A DNA stretch of 64,000 nt from contig PBSL01000062.1 of the NCBI GenBank assembly GCA_002726205.1, forward strand, positions 1 to 64,000, written 5' to 3'. Below, one piece after another: positions 9,000-18,800 of the stretch. The position numbers and the translations under genes were made by a program. Numbering within the stretch: the stretch's first letter is position 1; each line of letters begins with the position of its first letter. Under the pieces are notes generated by a model that searched no databases, had not been told where the DNA came from, and saw only the letters and a program-made list of their open reading frames with translations. The DNA comes from Planctomycetaceae bacterium (lineage in GTDB: Bacteria; Planctomycetota; Planctomycetia; Planctomycetales; Planctomycetaceae).

Positions 9000-11146
9000 C
9001 TAGTAGTTGCCCTTGAGTACGTGCAACGAATCGCGGTCGGATGAACTGACGCCGCGCTGGATTCCTGGATCGCCATCGACCAGGGCCACATACGTTTTCC
9101 TGGTCGATGGAATCCCCATCGACCTCAGACTCAACTCGAGAATTCCGGTGTTGAACGAGGAAGCGGACCCAAGTGAAGTTTCACGCGCACGGTATCGGGA
9201 CTGCGCCGACCGGGAGGAACCAATGCGGGCCGCGGCTTGCTGCTGTTCGGCAAAATGCTGGGCAATCACGGCCAGAAGCTGCCGCGGCCGCTGGTTGTCG
9301 GTCACCAGGCTCAATTCTGCCGACCGGCCGGCAGGCAGGCTGCTGACGTAGAAGAGATTGCCCTGGAGATCGCGAAGGACAAGGTGCCGAAGGTTCCATT
9401 CAAGGCCGTTGGCGACGGTCAACGTGTTCCCGTCGGCGGTTCCCACGGTCAGTCGTCCACGAACCGCATGCCGCCGGATGGTCTGCAGTTGGGCTCGCGT
9501 ACGCGTCTGGATCCAACCGTTGACCAGTTCCTGGGCGTTGGTCCAGTCGACGGTGCCGCCACTGAAAATCTCGCTGCCGAGCGGCCTGACGGGATAGACG
9601 GCCGTGTCGCGGCTGAATTCAAGAACCGAGGGAGCCATTCCGGCGAACAAGGCGACCCGGGCCATCGTGACGGCCTTCTCGTTTCCCTGGTCCAGGAACG
9701 TGATGCTGCGGGTGTATGACTTGACACCGAAACCGTGCGAGAGCATTGCGTACCCGAGCATCACGACACTGGTCACCGCGGCAATCACCGGCACGGTGAC
9801 CACCAGCAGGTACAACTTGCCACGGCTGCGCAGGAACAGAAAATTCACCGGTCCGATGACGATCGAGAACAGCGTGATCAGCAACAGGAAGGCGACGACG
9901 GGAACACTGTCGATTCCGGGAACGGTGAAACCGAGGAACTCCGGATGCCCCACCCTGGCCGACATCCCGTGCCGCTTGTCCCACTGCAATCGCTGCAGGC
10001 CCATCGGCTGCTTCGACAGTGCTCGGAAGAACCAGCACCAGTCGTGGCGGGTACCGTTCATGGAATTGTCGACGAAACCGACAACCAGGCCCTGCTGGAG
10101 CTTCCGGAACGCGAATGGCGAACCGGTGGCCGGCCAGGCGAATGCGGCTTCCCCTCTGGCCCGCCTCGCAGCGACGACCAACTTCTGGATTTCCTGATGG
10201 GACTTGCCCTGCTGGCGAGCCTTCTGCTCGACCTCGCGTACCTTCTTGTTCGCGTCCTCGGCTTCCCTTGATGTTGGGATGTAGGAAACCGAGTTCCGCG
10301 AGTTGGCCGGGGGAGGTTCCCAGCCGCCCTGGCTGGCCGACCGCTCGCCCAGCCCGAGTGCCGATGCCAGCTCGGCCGATTCGTCGATCGGCTTTCCAAC
10401 CCCGGTCACGATCAACGTGCCACCCGTCTCGACCCAGCCCAGCAGCGCATCGCGTTGCTCGCCCTGCAGCGCCTGCAGCACCTGCAGCGGAATCGCCACC
10501 ATGTCCAGGCCACTGTAGGCCAGCCAGGATTTCGGCAGCAGGTTCGGGGACACGTCCTGGCGATCCGTCTCGGCACCCACCGACACGGTCGGGCCACCTC
10601 GCCTCGACGTTGCCTTGAACCTGAAGACATCGTGAACAGCGAGGTCGTACTCGGTGAAGTCGATCCTGTCGGTGGCGATCACCAGGCAGGAAGGCTGAGA
10701 CCACTCGGTGGCTCGCTGTGGAAAGCTGATCGGAAATTCCATCCCGTCCAGCCAGCGTCCGTTCTGTTCGAGAACCAGCTGTGTGCCATAACCGACCCGG
10801 CCGACCATCGGAACCAGCAGGCTGAACTCGACCCGCGTGTTGGATTTCAGGTCGATGGTTCGCACGGCCGTGGGCATCTGCTGTCGGCCGTGCACGCGAA
10901 ACGTCACGGTGCGATCACTGGCGTTGTTGCGTGCCGAGATACGGATCGGGAAATAACCGCCCGCAACACCGCCGGCCCAGCGGGTATCGACGGTGATGTC
11001 GAGGTCGTGACCACGCTGGCGTTTTTCGGTTCCCGAAGCCTGGGCCCAGCGGAGAACCGGCCGCGGTCCCCAGCCGTTGACGGCGATCACGGCCACAGCG
11101 ACGGCTGTCAGCAGGCGACCGGACAAAACGGGATTCCACGCACCGC

Positions 11147-11150
<4 letters not shown>
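9000..11150 (-). CDS. large membrane-anchored protein of unknown function in MoxR operon
   Basis: A 716-aa protein I do not recognise beyond its context. It has an N-terminal hydrophobic segment (LLTAVAVAVIAVNGWG), a beta-rich region, and a Rossmann/GATase-like stretch (LDMVAIPLQVLQAL ... WVETGGTLIVTG). A charged helical stretch follows around Glu-Lys-Ala repeats, then two closely spaced membrane helices (VVAFLLLITLFSIVIGPVNF and LYLLVVTVPVIAAVTSVVML). The C-terminal domain is presumably cytoplasmic or periplasmic. The ATG at 11150 overlaps the MoxR stop as ATGA, so a longer upstream opening to 11231 is rejected. Position and tight coupling make it a dedicated member of the MoxR/ABC assembly. 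Confidence 0.75.
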
Positions 11151-12211
<1,061 letters not shown>

Positions 12212-12316
12212 GGTGTTGGTTCCCGGTCCTGTGCCGGCACGTCGGGGAGAACGCACCGTAGATCTGAAAGCGTTATCCGCCGGTCGATATCACGCCGATC
12301 CCGACAAGAATACCGG

Positions 12317-13819
12317 CTACTTCCCCCCGAAGTACTTCTGCACCACGCCACGATGTCGTGGCCGCAGCCGGCGATTCCAGGACGTACGTCCTGAGGCAGG
12401 ACCCTGCTTGCGGGCTGCCGAGCGGGGAGCCGACTTTGCCGGGTCGGCCCTGGGATCACGACCGGTGACCTTCAACACCTCGTTGGCAGGATCATCGAGC
12501 GCTCCCGGGGGCAGGACGACATCCTTGAACTTCGCTCCCTGGCGGTCCGACTCGTCGCCGAAAGTCATCTCTGCATCACCTCGCCCACGGGTCACGCCAC
12601 CGCCGCCCGGCTGTCCATCGGCCTGGTCCTGTTGCCCTTTGCCGTCCCGACCGGAACGGTCACCGCCGCCGTGAGGTCACGTGCCTCCCGGATGCGGCTC
12701 GCCTTCACAATTCGGTCAGGTTCCCCCGGGATTCCGCTGAGCCTGCTGACGCAACTGCTCCAACTGTTGAGACTCCTGCTGGAGAAATTCCTGCAGATCC
12801 TGCAGGGCCTGCTGACGCTCGCCGGCGTCCCTGGGCAGGTCAAGCGAACGCTGCTCGCCGTCTGCACCCTGTTGCTGTCGCTGCAGCTTCTCGGCCAGGT
12901 TCTTCAGGCTCTCGGGCAGTTTGCCGGGCGACTTGCCCTGGGTCAGCTTGCGGACGGCTTCCTCGATGTCCTCGCGGAGTTGTTCAGCGTGCTCGCCGTC
13001 AACCGGCTCCCCCTGCTCGTCGAACTCGGCCACCTTCAGCGACTCGATCGCCTCGAGTGCCTTCTCGATCGACAACGACGCCGAGTCGAGCTTCATCTGC
13101 ATTCGCTCCCGGAGCGTGTCGACGGTCTCCCACTTCTCGTGCGTCAACGGAACCCGCCTGGTGTCCTCGGCCAGCTGCTGGATTTCTTCCTCCAACTGCT
13201 CCTGCTCCTGCTCCTCCAGGACACCGGCCTGCTTGAGTTCCTCGAGCAACTCGACAAGTTGCTCGGTCTCGCGCTGGCCGACCGTGTCGCGAAGCGTGCT
13301 CGATAGAGCCGCTCGCCAGGGAATCATGCAGGCGATCACCAGGAAAACGACCGGAACGAACAGGTGGCGGGTGAACCGGCGGGGCCGCACGCGGGGCAGG
13401 CACATCCGCCAGGCCGATTCGGCCTCCGGCAGCGACGTCGACCAGCAGGTCCCGTCGGCGGCGGGCTGGTCGGACGTTTCGCAGAGCGTCATCAACAAAC
13501 CGCCGGCCTCGAGCCGACCGTCAAGCCAGGCGACCAGATCGGTCCGGGTCATCCGGCTGCGTCGCGAACGCCACCAGGTAATCGCCACCGGAACGACGCC
13601 CCCGGCAACACAGGCCAGCAGCAACCAGGCGACGGCGGCCCGATATTCACCATCCATCAGCCCCGGCCAATCCGCCCGGGGAACCAGCAGTTTCCCGGCC
13701 AGCACGAGCCCGCCGACGAGCAGCAGATAGACCGCCAGCCAGTTGGCGGCCCGGTGCAGGAATTCCCCCCAGCGGACACGCCGTGCCAATCGCTCGATCC
13801 AGTGGTCAAACTGTGTCAT
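12317..13819 (-). CDS. candidate selenoprotein: membrane-anchored coiled-coil protein with two in-frame UGA codons
   Basis: Reading both UGA codons as selenocysteine gives a 500-aa protein. The N-terminal half has membrane segments at about 24-46, 62-84 and 152-172, then a long Glu/Gln-rich coiled coil (about 176-365, with EEQEQEQLEEEIQQL). Next come the near-repeats NPGGT-U-PNCEGEP and HPGGT-U-PHGGG (Sec368 and Sec381). The first gives a U-x-x-C motif with Cys371. The frame stays open for 119 further codons, through a Gly-rich linker and RGRGDAEMTFGDES, to a basic C-terminus WNRRLRPRHRGVVQKYF. Conventional calling would stop at 12716 and might call the tail a separate ORF from GTG 12595. Support comes from the same frame on both sides of the UGAs, the same sequence context twice, and a tRNA-Sec gene at the other end of the gene string. 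It heads the MoxR operon. A decayed gene with two nonsense mutations is the alternative. Confidence 0.75.
12649..12661 (-). promoter_or_regulatory. candidate SECIS-type hairpin after the second UGA
   Basis: On the minus strand GACCG-TTC-CGGTC forms a perfect 5-bp stem with a 3-nt loop, starting 15 nt after the second in-frame UGA. That lies near the distance at which bacterial SECIS elements occur. Bacterial SECIS sequences are poorly conserved, and I could not fold the flanking GC-rich sequence. A second possible stem (GAGG/CCTC) encloses the second UGA itself. Confidence 0.3.
12677..12679 (-). other. second in-frame UGA, predicted selenocysteine codon (U381)
   Basis: The codon order is Pro-Gly-Gly-Thr-UGA-Pro-His-Gly-Gly-Gly. 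The context copies that of the first UGA 13 codons earlier (Pro-Gly-Gly-Thr-UGA-Pro), which two random nonsense mutations would not be expected to produce. Confidence 0.7.
12716..12718 (-). other. first in-frame UGA, predicted selenocysteine codon (U368)
   Basis: The codon order is Asn-Pro-Gly-Gly-Thr-UGA-Pro-Asn-Cys-Glu-Gly-Glu-Pro. With Sec at the UGA this forms U-P-N-C, a U-x-x-C analogue of the C-x-x-C redox motif (Cys codon at 12707-12709). Confidence 0.72.
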
Positions 13820-13825
13820 GCGGGT

Positions 13826-13831
13826 ATTCTA
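13826..13831 (-). promoter_or_regulatory. -10-like TAGAAT giving a leaderless selenoprotein transcript
   Basis: On the minus strand TAGAAT (5 of 6 matches to TATAAT) ends 6 nt before the ATG at 13819, so initiation at the usual distance would start at or next to the A of ATG. No convincing -35 is seen at 17 nt spacing. TTGACG lies too close upstream. Confidence 0.28.
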
Positions 13832-13892
13832 GCGTCGTCAAATCAGGATCGCACAGAGTGAACGTCTCGAAAACACAAGCAACGGCCGGACG

Positions 13893-14330
13893 TCATTCCC
13901 GGGCCAGGGCCTCGTGGATCCGCTCGATCCACCGGGAATCGGCCTTGGTGAAGGCCTGGGCCGTCAAACCGATATCCTCGGCCAACTCGGCCCCCTCGAG
14001 CCGGATCACCCCGTGATTGCCGACGACCACCAGCGCCAGTTCGACCGCATCGACGACGCCACCGGTGACACTGACACTGGCGATCGGTCCACCGTCGAAA
14101 CGCAGCAACAGATTCAGTTGCTGGCCGGAAGCATGCCGACGAACAGACAGGGAACCAGGTTCGGACCCGACCAGTGACTCGGCCGTGGCCAACACGGCTG
14201 CCGCGGCGGTGTCCAATGCCGTGTCGCCGTCAGGCAACTGCAGCAGCGCGCGAAACGACACGACCGTACCGATCTTCCCCGTGCCCACGGCGGCAGCGAG
14301 TGTTTCCTGGAGAGGTGCCATCGAACTCAT
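13893..14330 (-). CDS. orphan 145-aa protein, possibly a Gfo/Idh C-terminal-like fold
   Basis: A 145-aa soluble protein of unknown function. The middle and C-terminal part (LLLRFDGGPIASVSVTGG ... VVVGNHGVIRLEG) resembles the beta-sheet half of Gfo/Idh/MocA oxidoreductases, where a strand of this kind evaluates substrate. There is no nucleotide-binding Rossmann motif, so it cannot be a complete dehydrogenase. It sits between the RmlD-like gene (10-nt gap) and the candidate selenoprotein gene, all on the minus strand, and may share their transcript. A start at the second Met (14321) is also possible. Confidence 0.6.
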   Translation of the reverse strand: MSSMAPLQETLAAAVGTGKIGTVVSFRALLQLPDGDTALDTAAAAVLATAESLVGSEPGSLSVRRHASGQQLNLLLRFDGGPIASVSVTGGVVDAVELALVVVGNHGVIRLEGAELAEDIGLTAQAFTKADSRWIERIHEALARE

Positions 14331-14339
14331 CGCGGATTC

Positions 14340-15227
14340 CTAGTCGCCGGGCTGGTCGGTGTTGGGGCACTCGTCACGGGTCAGCAGGTACGCGGCCAAT
14401 GCGGTGTTCCAGTCGGGTGGTTGGTAGCCGGTGTCGCTGGTAAGGCGGCTGCAGTCCAGAACACTGTAACCGGGACGCTGGGCCGCCGCACCAAACTCGG
14501 CCGCCGTGATCGGCTCGACATCGACCTCGCGGCCAGACAACCCAAAGATGGCCCGGGCAAACTCGTACCACGTCGCACTGCCCGTGCAGGTCGCATGGTA
14601 GAGGCCGACACAATCAGCCTGCACCAGGCGATCGATGGCAGCCGCCAGGACGGTCGTCGACGTCGGGGTGCACCGCTGGTCATCGACGACGCGGATCGGT
14701 CGACCCGAATCGGCCAGTCGCAACATCGTCTCGACGAAATTTCCACCACCGTCGCGTTGCCGGGCGGCATGACCGTAGAGGCCGCAGGTGCGAACCACCA
14801 GATGGCCCGGGCAACCGCTGCGGACAAACAACTCGCCGCCGAGCTTGCTGACCCCGTAGGCTCCCAGGGGACCGGTCGGATCGGTTTCAAGATAGGGTAC
14901 CTGCCGGCTTGTATCGGTCCCGAAGACGAAATCGCTGCTGACGTGAACCAGCTTCACGCCGCGACGGGCACAGGCGCGAGCCAGCTGCCTGGGTCCCTGG
15001 GAATTGACCTCCAGCGCGGCCAGGGACTCGGCTTCTGCACGATCGACGTGATTGTAGGCTGCGGCATTAACGACCAGTTCGGCCCGGCTCGACTCGAGGA
15101 CTTCCTCGAGCCCCTCGGGCCTGGTGAGGTCGAGTTGATCCCGGGAGAGACCCACGGCCCGGTCACCCCACAGCGACAGGAGTTCGCTGCCCAGTTGGCC
15201 GGTGGCTCCGACGATGGCGATCCGCAT
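14340..15227 (-). CDS. rmlD: dTDP-4-dehydrorhamnose reductase (RmlD)-like extended SDR
   Basis: A 295-aa NAD(P)-dependent sugar reductase. It has the glycine motif GATGQLG (7-13), DLTRPEG after strand 2, NAAAYNHVDRAE typical of RmlD, the HVSSDFVFG motif, and the catalytic pair Y-x-x-x-K (Tyr124, Lys128 in AYGVSK). The length matches RmlD (about 290-300 aa), which makes dTDP-L-rhamnose for surface polysaccharide. No rmlA, rmlB or rmlC lies nearby, so a related SDR on another nucleotide sugar is possible. It starts with ATG at 15227, 14 nt after the GNAT gene. Confidence 0.8.
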   Translation of the reverse strand: MRIAIVGATGQLGSELLSLWGDRAVGLSRDQLDLTRPEGLEEVLESSRAELVVNAAAYNHVDRAEAESLAALEVNSQGPRQLARACARRGVKLVHVSSDFVFGTDTSRQVPYLETDPTGPLGAYGVSKLGGELFVRSGCPGHLVVRTCGLYGHAARQRDGGGNFVETMLRLADSGRPIRVVDDQRCTPTSTTVLAAAIDRLVQADCVGLYHATCTGSATWYEFARAIFGLSGREVDVEPITAAEFGAAAQRPGYSVLDCSRLTSDTGYQPPDWNTALAAYLLTRDECPNTDQPGD

Positions 15228-15241
15228 CAGTCACTCTCGCT

Positions 15242-15745
15242 TCAATCTCGTGCCGACTGGGATTCGCCGAGATCGGCAAAGAAGTGCACCTGCCTGGCCA
15301 CCTCGTGAAATCCGATCGAGGTGTAGAGGTGGTGCCCGACATCATTCTGGGCAAGGGTCTCGATCTTGGCGTGGGTCAGGCCGCCGTCACGAAAACGATC
15401 CAGTGCCATCTGGATCAATGTCCGTCCCAACCCCTTCCCCCGCCAGGCGGGCACGAACGCGAGGTTCGGGATGTAGCCGATCCCCGCCGCGGTGTCCTGC
15501 CAGGTGGTAATGTAGCCGACCACTTCGCCGCCGGCCTCGACCACCAGGATCCCGTCGACGTCACGGGCCACGTCGGCATCGATGTGGCGAGCCTTGCGCC
15601 ACTTCCAGTCGTGGCCGTTGATCGTGCCGAAAAGCACCTCGGCCGCTTCATCGATCGAAACACCGCTGAAGGCCTCGACGGTGATTTCCTTGAGCACGTC
15701 GAGGTCGTCGCTGCGAAATGCTCGATACTCGACCGGCTGGGACAT
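15242..15745 (-). CDS. GNAT-family N-acetyltransferase
   Basis: A 167-aa acetyltransferase. The acetyl-CoA-binding motif A reads IPNLAFVPAWRGKGLGRTLIQMALDR, with the Arg-Gly-x-Gly-x-Gly loop RGKGLG. A later LYTSIGFHEV matches the conserved C-terminal Y-x-x-x-G-F element. ATG at 15745 is chosen: translation upstream of it is low-complexity and the protein then begins at the normal distance before the GNAT fold. The substrate is unknown. It is the most upstream gene of the minus-strand run ending in rmlD and the 145-aa protein, and is divergent from the Uma2-like gene. Confidence 0.82.
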   Translation of the reverse strand: MSQPVEYRAFRSDDLDVLKEITVEAFSGVSIDEAAEVLFGTINGHDWKWRKARHIDADVARDVDGILVVEAGGEVVGYITTWQDTAAGIGYIPNLAFVPAWRGKGLGRTLIQMALDRFRDGGLTHAKIETLAQNDVGHHLYTSIGFHEVARQVHFFADLGESQSARD

Positions 15746-15854
15746 TGGTCCTGGCATCAGCAGGCTCCCGGAAACTGCAACACTTGACGCTTCCATCATA
15801 GGACGCCCGTCGGCAGCTTGCACCGATGACGGGCTGCCCCGTATTCTCCGGGTG

Positions 15855-16472
15855 ATGATCACCGCCGAGGAATTTTCTGACGGAAAGTTCGACCTGCCCG
15901 AGGGGGGTCGCTGGCACGAACTCGTCGCCGGGGAAATCCAGCAGCTGGATCCCCCGGACCCGATCCACGGCACGGTGGTCCTGAACCTCACCAAGGCCCT
16001 GGCCGAATTCCTCGACACCGCAAACCAGGAGGCAGCGATCGCACCACAGGCGGCCTACGCCTGTTACGAGCTGGGACTGGTCGTCCGGCGAGATCCCGAC
16101 ACGGTGCTTTGCCCGGCCGTCTCGGTCTTCGTCGGGGGCGATGCCTTTGCGGAAATGGACAAGGAGGTCAGCGAGTCAAGACCGGGGATGGTGATCGAGG
16201 TGGCTTCGAGCAACCTGAGACGCGCGGGGATGGCCGACCGGGTGATCGAGTGGCACGGCTGGGGTGTGAAGAACGTCTGGGTCGTCAACCCCGAGGACCG
16301 CTCGGTCCATGTCGCCGATCGTGGCAGCCTGATTCGAGTGGCAACATCCACCGATACGGTCAGCGGTGATCCGGTCCTGCCGGGACTGAACATCCCCGTT
16401 GAGGACCTGTTCGTCGAACCCGCATGGTGGACGAGTCCTCCACGACCCGATTCCGACCCCGACGGCAGTTGA
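15855..16472 (+). CDS. Uma2-family (DUF820) nuclease-like protein, altered active site
   Basis: A 205-aa PD-(D/E)xK-fold protein of the Uma2 family, many of which are scattered in planctomycete and cyanobacterial genomes with no known role. The fold is recognisable from GRWHELVAGEIQQLDPP, VIEVASSN and the C-terminal WHGWGVKNVWVVNPEDRSVHV. The motif usually written P-D-V-x-x-V reads CPAVSVF here, so the catalytic Asp appears replaced by Ala, and the Lys usually preceding the final helix reads Arg (ADRVIEW). The start is ATG at 15855. It converges on the RNase Z-like gene with an 11-nt gap. Confidence 0.75.
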   Translation: MITAEEFSDGKFDLPEGGRWHELVAGEIQQLDPPDPIHGTVVLNLTKALAEFLDTANQEAAIAPQAAYACYELGLVVRRDPDTVLCPAVSVFVGGDAFAEMDKEVSESRPGMVIEVASSNLRRAGMADRVIEWHGWGVKNVWVVNPEDRSVHVADRGSLIRVATSTDTVSGDPVLPGLNIPVEDLFVEPAWWTSPPRPDSDPDGS

Positions 16473-16483
16473 TCCCGGTGACG

Positions 16484-17323
16484 TCAGGTCCAGAGCTGGA
16501 CTCGCTCGCGAAGACTCTCGGGCAGCCGCGCCTCGGCGGCCCGGCGGACCTGGTTCTCGTGGTAACGCGTGCTGAAGTGCGCCAGGATGATCAGCTCGTT
16601 CTGGAAGCGGTCGGCCCGTTCGAGGATGTCGTCGAGATGCGTGTGGCCGAACTTGTGGATCTTCTCCTTGCGGTGTTCGGGCCGAAAAAAAGTCATCTCG
16701 GTGATCAGCACGCGGGATTCGTAGACGGGCGGGTGATCGTCGAGACCATCCGGGGCGGTGTCACCGCAGTAACAGACCAGCGGCACACGAAGTTCCTGCG
16801 TCACGTCCTCGCCGGCCATCCGCCGTTTCCGGATCTCGTCCTCGGGCGTCCCGACCAGTTCCGGTTTCAGCTTTCTCCGCCGGTCCCAGATGGTGTAACC
16901 GACCGACGGCACCGTGTGCCGGGTCCGGAAGACCGTGACAACACGTTCCCGGGACAACTCGAACTCGTCACCGTCAGCGGCAGGGATCAGGTTGCAGATC
17001 ATGCGACCGCGGTCGAGTTGTCTCCAGGCATCGAGCATCTTCCAGACCTGGTCGTGGATCTCGGCCGGCACGTAGATCGTCGGCGGCTGCATCTTCATCA
17101 TCCGCCGGCGAGCCACGAAGACCGGCAGCGCGGCCATGTGGTCGAGATGGCCGTGGGAAATGAAGAAGGTGTTCGTCCCCATGAACGACCAGGGGCTGCC
17201 GCCCATGTCAAAGCCCAGCTTCAACTCGGGGATCCGCCAGTAGGTCTGCACCGCGGCGCGAGAATACCCCTCGATCGTCAGACCGCGGTGATAGTGCGAT
17301 CGCAGCGGAAGGTTGTCGATCAT
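16484..17323 (-). CDS. RNase Z-like metallo-beta-lactamase-fold hydrolase
   Basis: A 279-aa MBL-fold enzyme. The metal-binding motif is HGHLDH (57-62). Further ligands lie in [12 protein letters not shown] (the RNase Z-type His loop), [11 protein letters not shown] (the bridging Asp) and [11 protein letters not shown], which matches the A-x-x-H-F-S-x-R-Y signature of tRNA 3'-processing endonuclease RNase Z. It lacks an obvious exosite arm, so tRNA processing is plausible but not certain. The ATG at 17323 lies 5 nt after the stop of the oxidoreductase gene on the same strand, indicating co-transcription. Confidence 0.8.
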   Translation of the reverse strand: MIDNLPLRSHYHRGLTIEGYSRAAVQTYWRIPELKLGFDMGGSPWSFMGTNTFFISHGHLDHMAALPVFVARRRMMKMQPPTIYVPAEIHDQVWKMLDAWRQLDRGRMICNLIPAADGDEFELSRERVVTVFRTRHTVPSVGYTIWDRRRKLKPELVGTPEDEIRKRRMAGEDVTQELRVPLVCYCGDTAPDGLDDHPPVYESRVLITEMTFFRPEHRKEKIHKFGHTHLDDILERADRFQNELIILAHFSTRYHENQVRRAAEARLPESLRERVQLWT

Positions 17324-17328
17324 CGTGG

Positions 17329-18438
17329 TCAGTCGAGCGAGACCGCTCGCCCCTCCCCAATGCTCTCGGCCTCGGCGTAACACAGCTTCAGGGCATCAAG
17401 CGCCAGTTCGCTGGAGATCACCCGTGGGGCGGCACCGGCGGCGACGCCGTCAACGGCCGCCTGCAGTTCGTCGGTGAACGCGCTGTACCACTCGGTCCCG
17501 CCGGGCAAATCGGGTTCGCACACCTGGCCGTCACCGGTCACCAGCGTCAGCGGACGACTGCAGACCCACTCACCCCCGTAGGTTCCGGCCGAGTACTCGA
17601 CAGTGGCCCGCTCGAAATACACCTCGAATCCGTGGGCAAACGCGAGACCGCTCGCGGCGATTCCCCCGCTGACACACGTCACCGCCGGTCCCGGTCGGCC
17701 ATCGACCGGTTCGTAGATGTACTGCGAGTGCACGTGGTTGACCAGGCCATCCTGCAACAGCCCCCGCGACATGATCGCCCCGGGAACCCCGCACAGCAGG
17801 CCGATGTAGTGGTTGTCGTGGATGTGGAGATCGACACCCCAGCCGCCGAGGTTACGAAAGTCCGACATGCCCTCCGACCAGTCCGGCGGAGAAATCACGC
17901 GACGGAAATGGGCGGCCAGCAGTTGGCCATGCTCGCGGCCGTCTGCCAGTTGCCTGACGTAGGCGAACTCCGGGAAAAACGGCAGGACCTGGGCCACCAT
18001 CAGCAACCGATCGGCCTCGGCCGCCGCCGCGACCATCCTGCGAGCCGCATCCAGCGAGACGGCGATCGGTTTTTCGACCAGGACATGCTTTCCGGCGGCC
18101 AGGGCGGCAAGCGTCACGTCCTCGTGCTGATCGGTGGGCAGGCAGATGTCGACCAGGTCGATGTCCGGATCGGCCAGCAGGTCGTGGTAGTCGGCATACG
18201 TGGCGATTCCCGGGAGATCCATCAAGGTTCCCGGCGGGCCAAAGTTGCCCTGGATCATCGTCCAGTCGCCGTCGAGCTTCTGCTGGTTGCGGGTGGCGAT
18301 CGCGGTGACCTGGCCGGAGTTGATTCGGGGCCCATCGACACGACGACGCCCCGACGAATCCGGATCCGACATCCGCATCGCCCCCTCGAAGTGGGTCACC
18401 CCCATGAAGCCCATTCCAATGATCCCGATCCGCACCAT
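17329..18438 (-). CDS. Gfo/Idh/MocA-family oxidoreductase
   Basis: A 369-aa NAD(P)-dependent oxidoreductase. The N-terminal Rossmann fold begins [12 protein letters not shown], with D-I-C-L-P-T and [11 protein letters not shown] (the E-K-P motif with catalytic Lys). The C-terminal domain has [15 protein letters not shown], where a His-Asp pair is expected near the substrate. Planctomycetes carry many such enzymes acting on sugars and inositols; the substrate is not evident. ATG at 18438 is the start, and the open sequence before it lacks family features. It is transcribed away from csrA. Confidence 0.86.
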   Translation of the reverse strand: MVRIGIIGMGFMGVTHFEGAMRMSDPDSSGRRRVDGPRINSGQVTAIATRNQQKLDGDWTMIQGNFGPPGTLMDLPGIATYADYHDLLADPDIDLVDICLPTDQHEDVTLAALAAGKHVLVEKPIAVSLDAARRMVAAAAEADRLLMVAQVLPFFPEFAYVRQLADGREHGQLLAAHFRRVISPPDWSEGMSDFRNLGGWGVDLHIHDNHYIGLLCGVPGAIMSRGLLQDGLVNHVHSQYIYEPVDGRPGPAVTCVSGGIAASGLAFAHGFEVYFERATVEYSAGTYGGEWVCSRPLTLVTGDGQVCEPDLPGGTEWYSAFTDELQAAVDGVAAGAAPRVISSELALDALKLCYAEAESIGEGRAVSLD

Positions 18439-18800
18439 GTCTGGATTCTCCCGGTCCGATCGTGACGGCCCCACAGGTTTTCCTGCACGTCCACCGGCCG
18501 CCCGGCCGATCAAGTGCCCAGCATCCTGTGCCCTCGCGCCAAGGTCAAGCCGTCGCAATGGCTCCAGGTGACTCCCGCTTCCCCGCGACTTTCTTCCCGT
18601 CGTCCCGCTTTTGCCCTAGGCGCGGCCGATCGGCGCGTTATCTTTATGACCACACCATCCGATTGACGACACTTTATCGTCCATTGAATGGTCGCCTGCG
18701 GTCGCCAGGATTGGTGGCAGCACTGCTTGCGGAACAGGCAGGGCGATCGGGATGGTGGTGACCTGACCGCGAAGAAGGACCGCGAAGAAGGAGTGACGCG
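18439..18800. other. 362-nt divergent intergenic region before csrA
   Basis: No gene is seen. It must hold the promoters of the Gfo/Idh gene (minus) and csrA (plus). A TTGACG at 18663-18668 has no good -10 at 17 nt (a poor TTGAAT lies at 15 nt), so no promoter is called. The end next to csrA carries a tandem duplication described separately. Confidence 0.5.
18765..18790 (+). repeat. 13-bp perfect tandem duplication in the csrA leader
   Basis: GACCGCGAAGAAG occurs twice head-to-tail (18765-18777 and 18778-18790), ending in the csrA ribosome binding site AAGGAG, 8 nt before ATG. Each copy runs into GGA, the core of CsrA binding sites, so csrA mRNA carries two closely spaced AAGGA elements. Confidence 0.75.

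Noticed and set aside
12592-12867. An open frame covering the gap after the first UGA in a different frame, as evidence of a frameshift instead of recoding
   Set aside because: Its translation is Ser/Arg-rich with no continuation of either flanking domain, whereas the original frame joins the coiled coil to the conserved-looking C-terminus with only two UGAs.
18663-18689. csrA promoter with TTGACG
   Set aside because: No acceptable -10 at 16-18 nt; the best hexamer (TTGAAT) is at 15 nt and poor.
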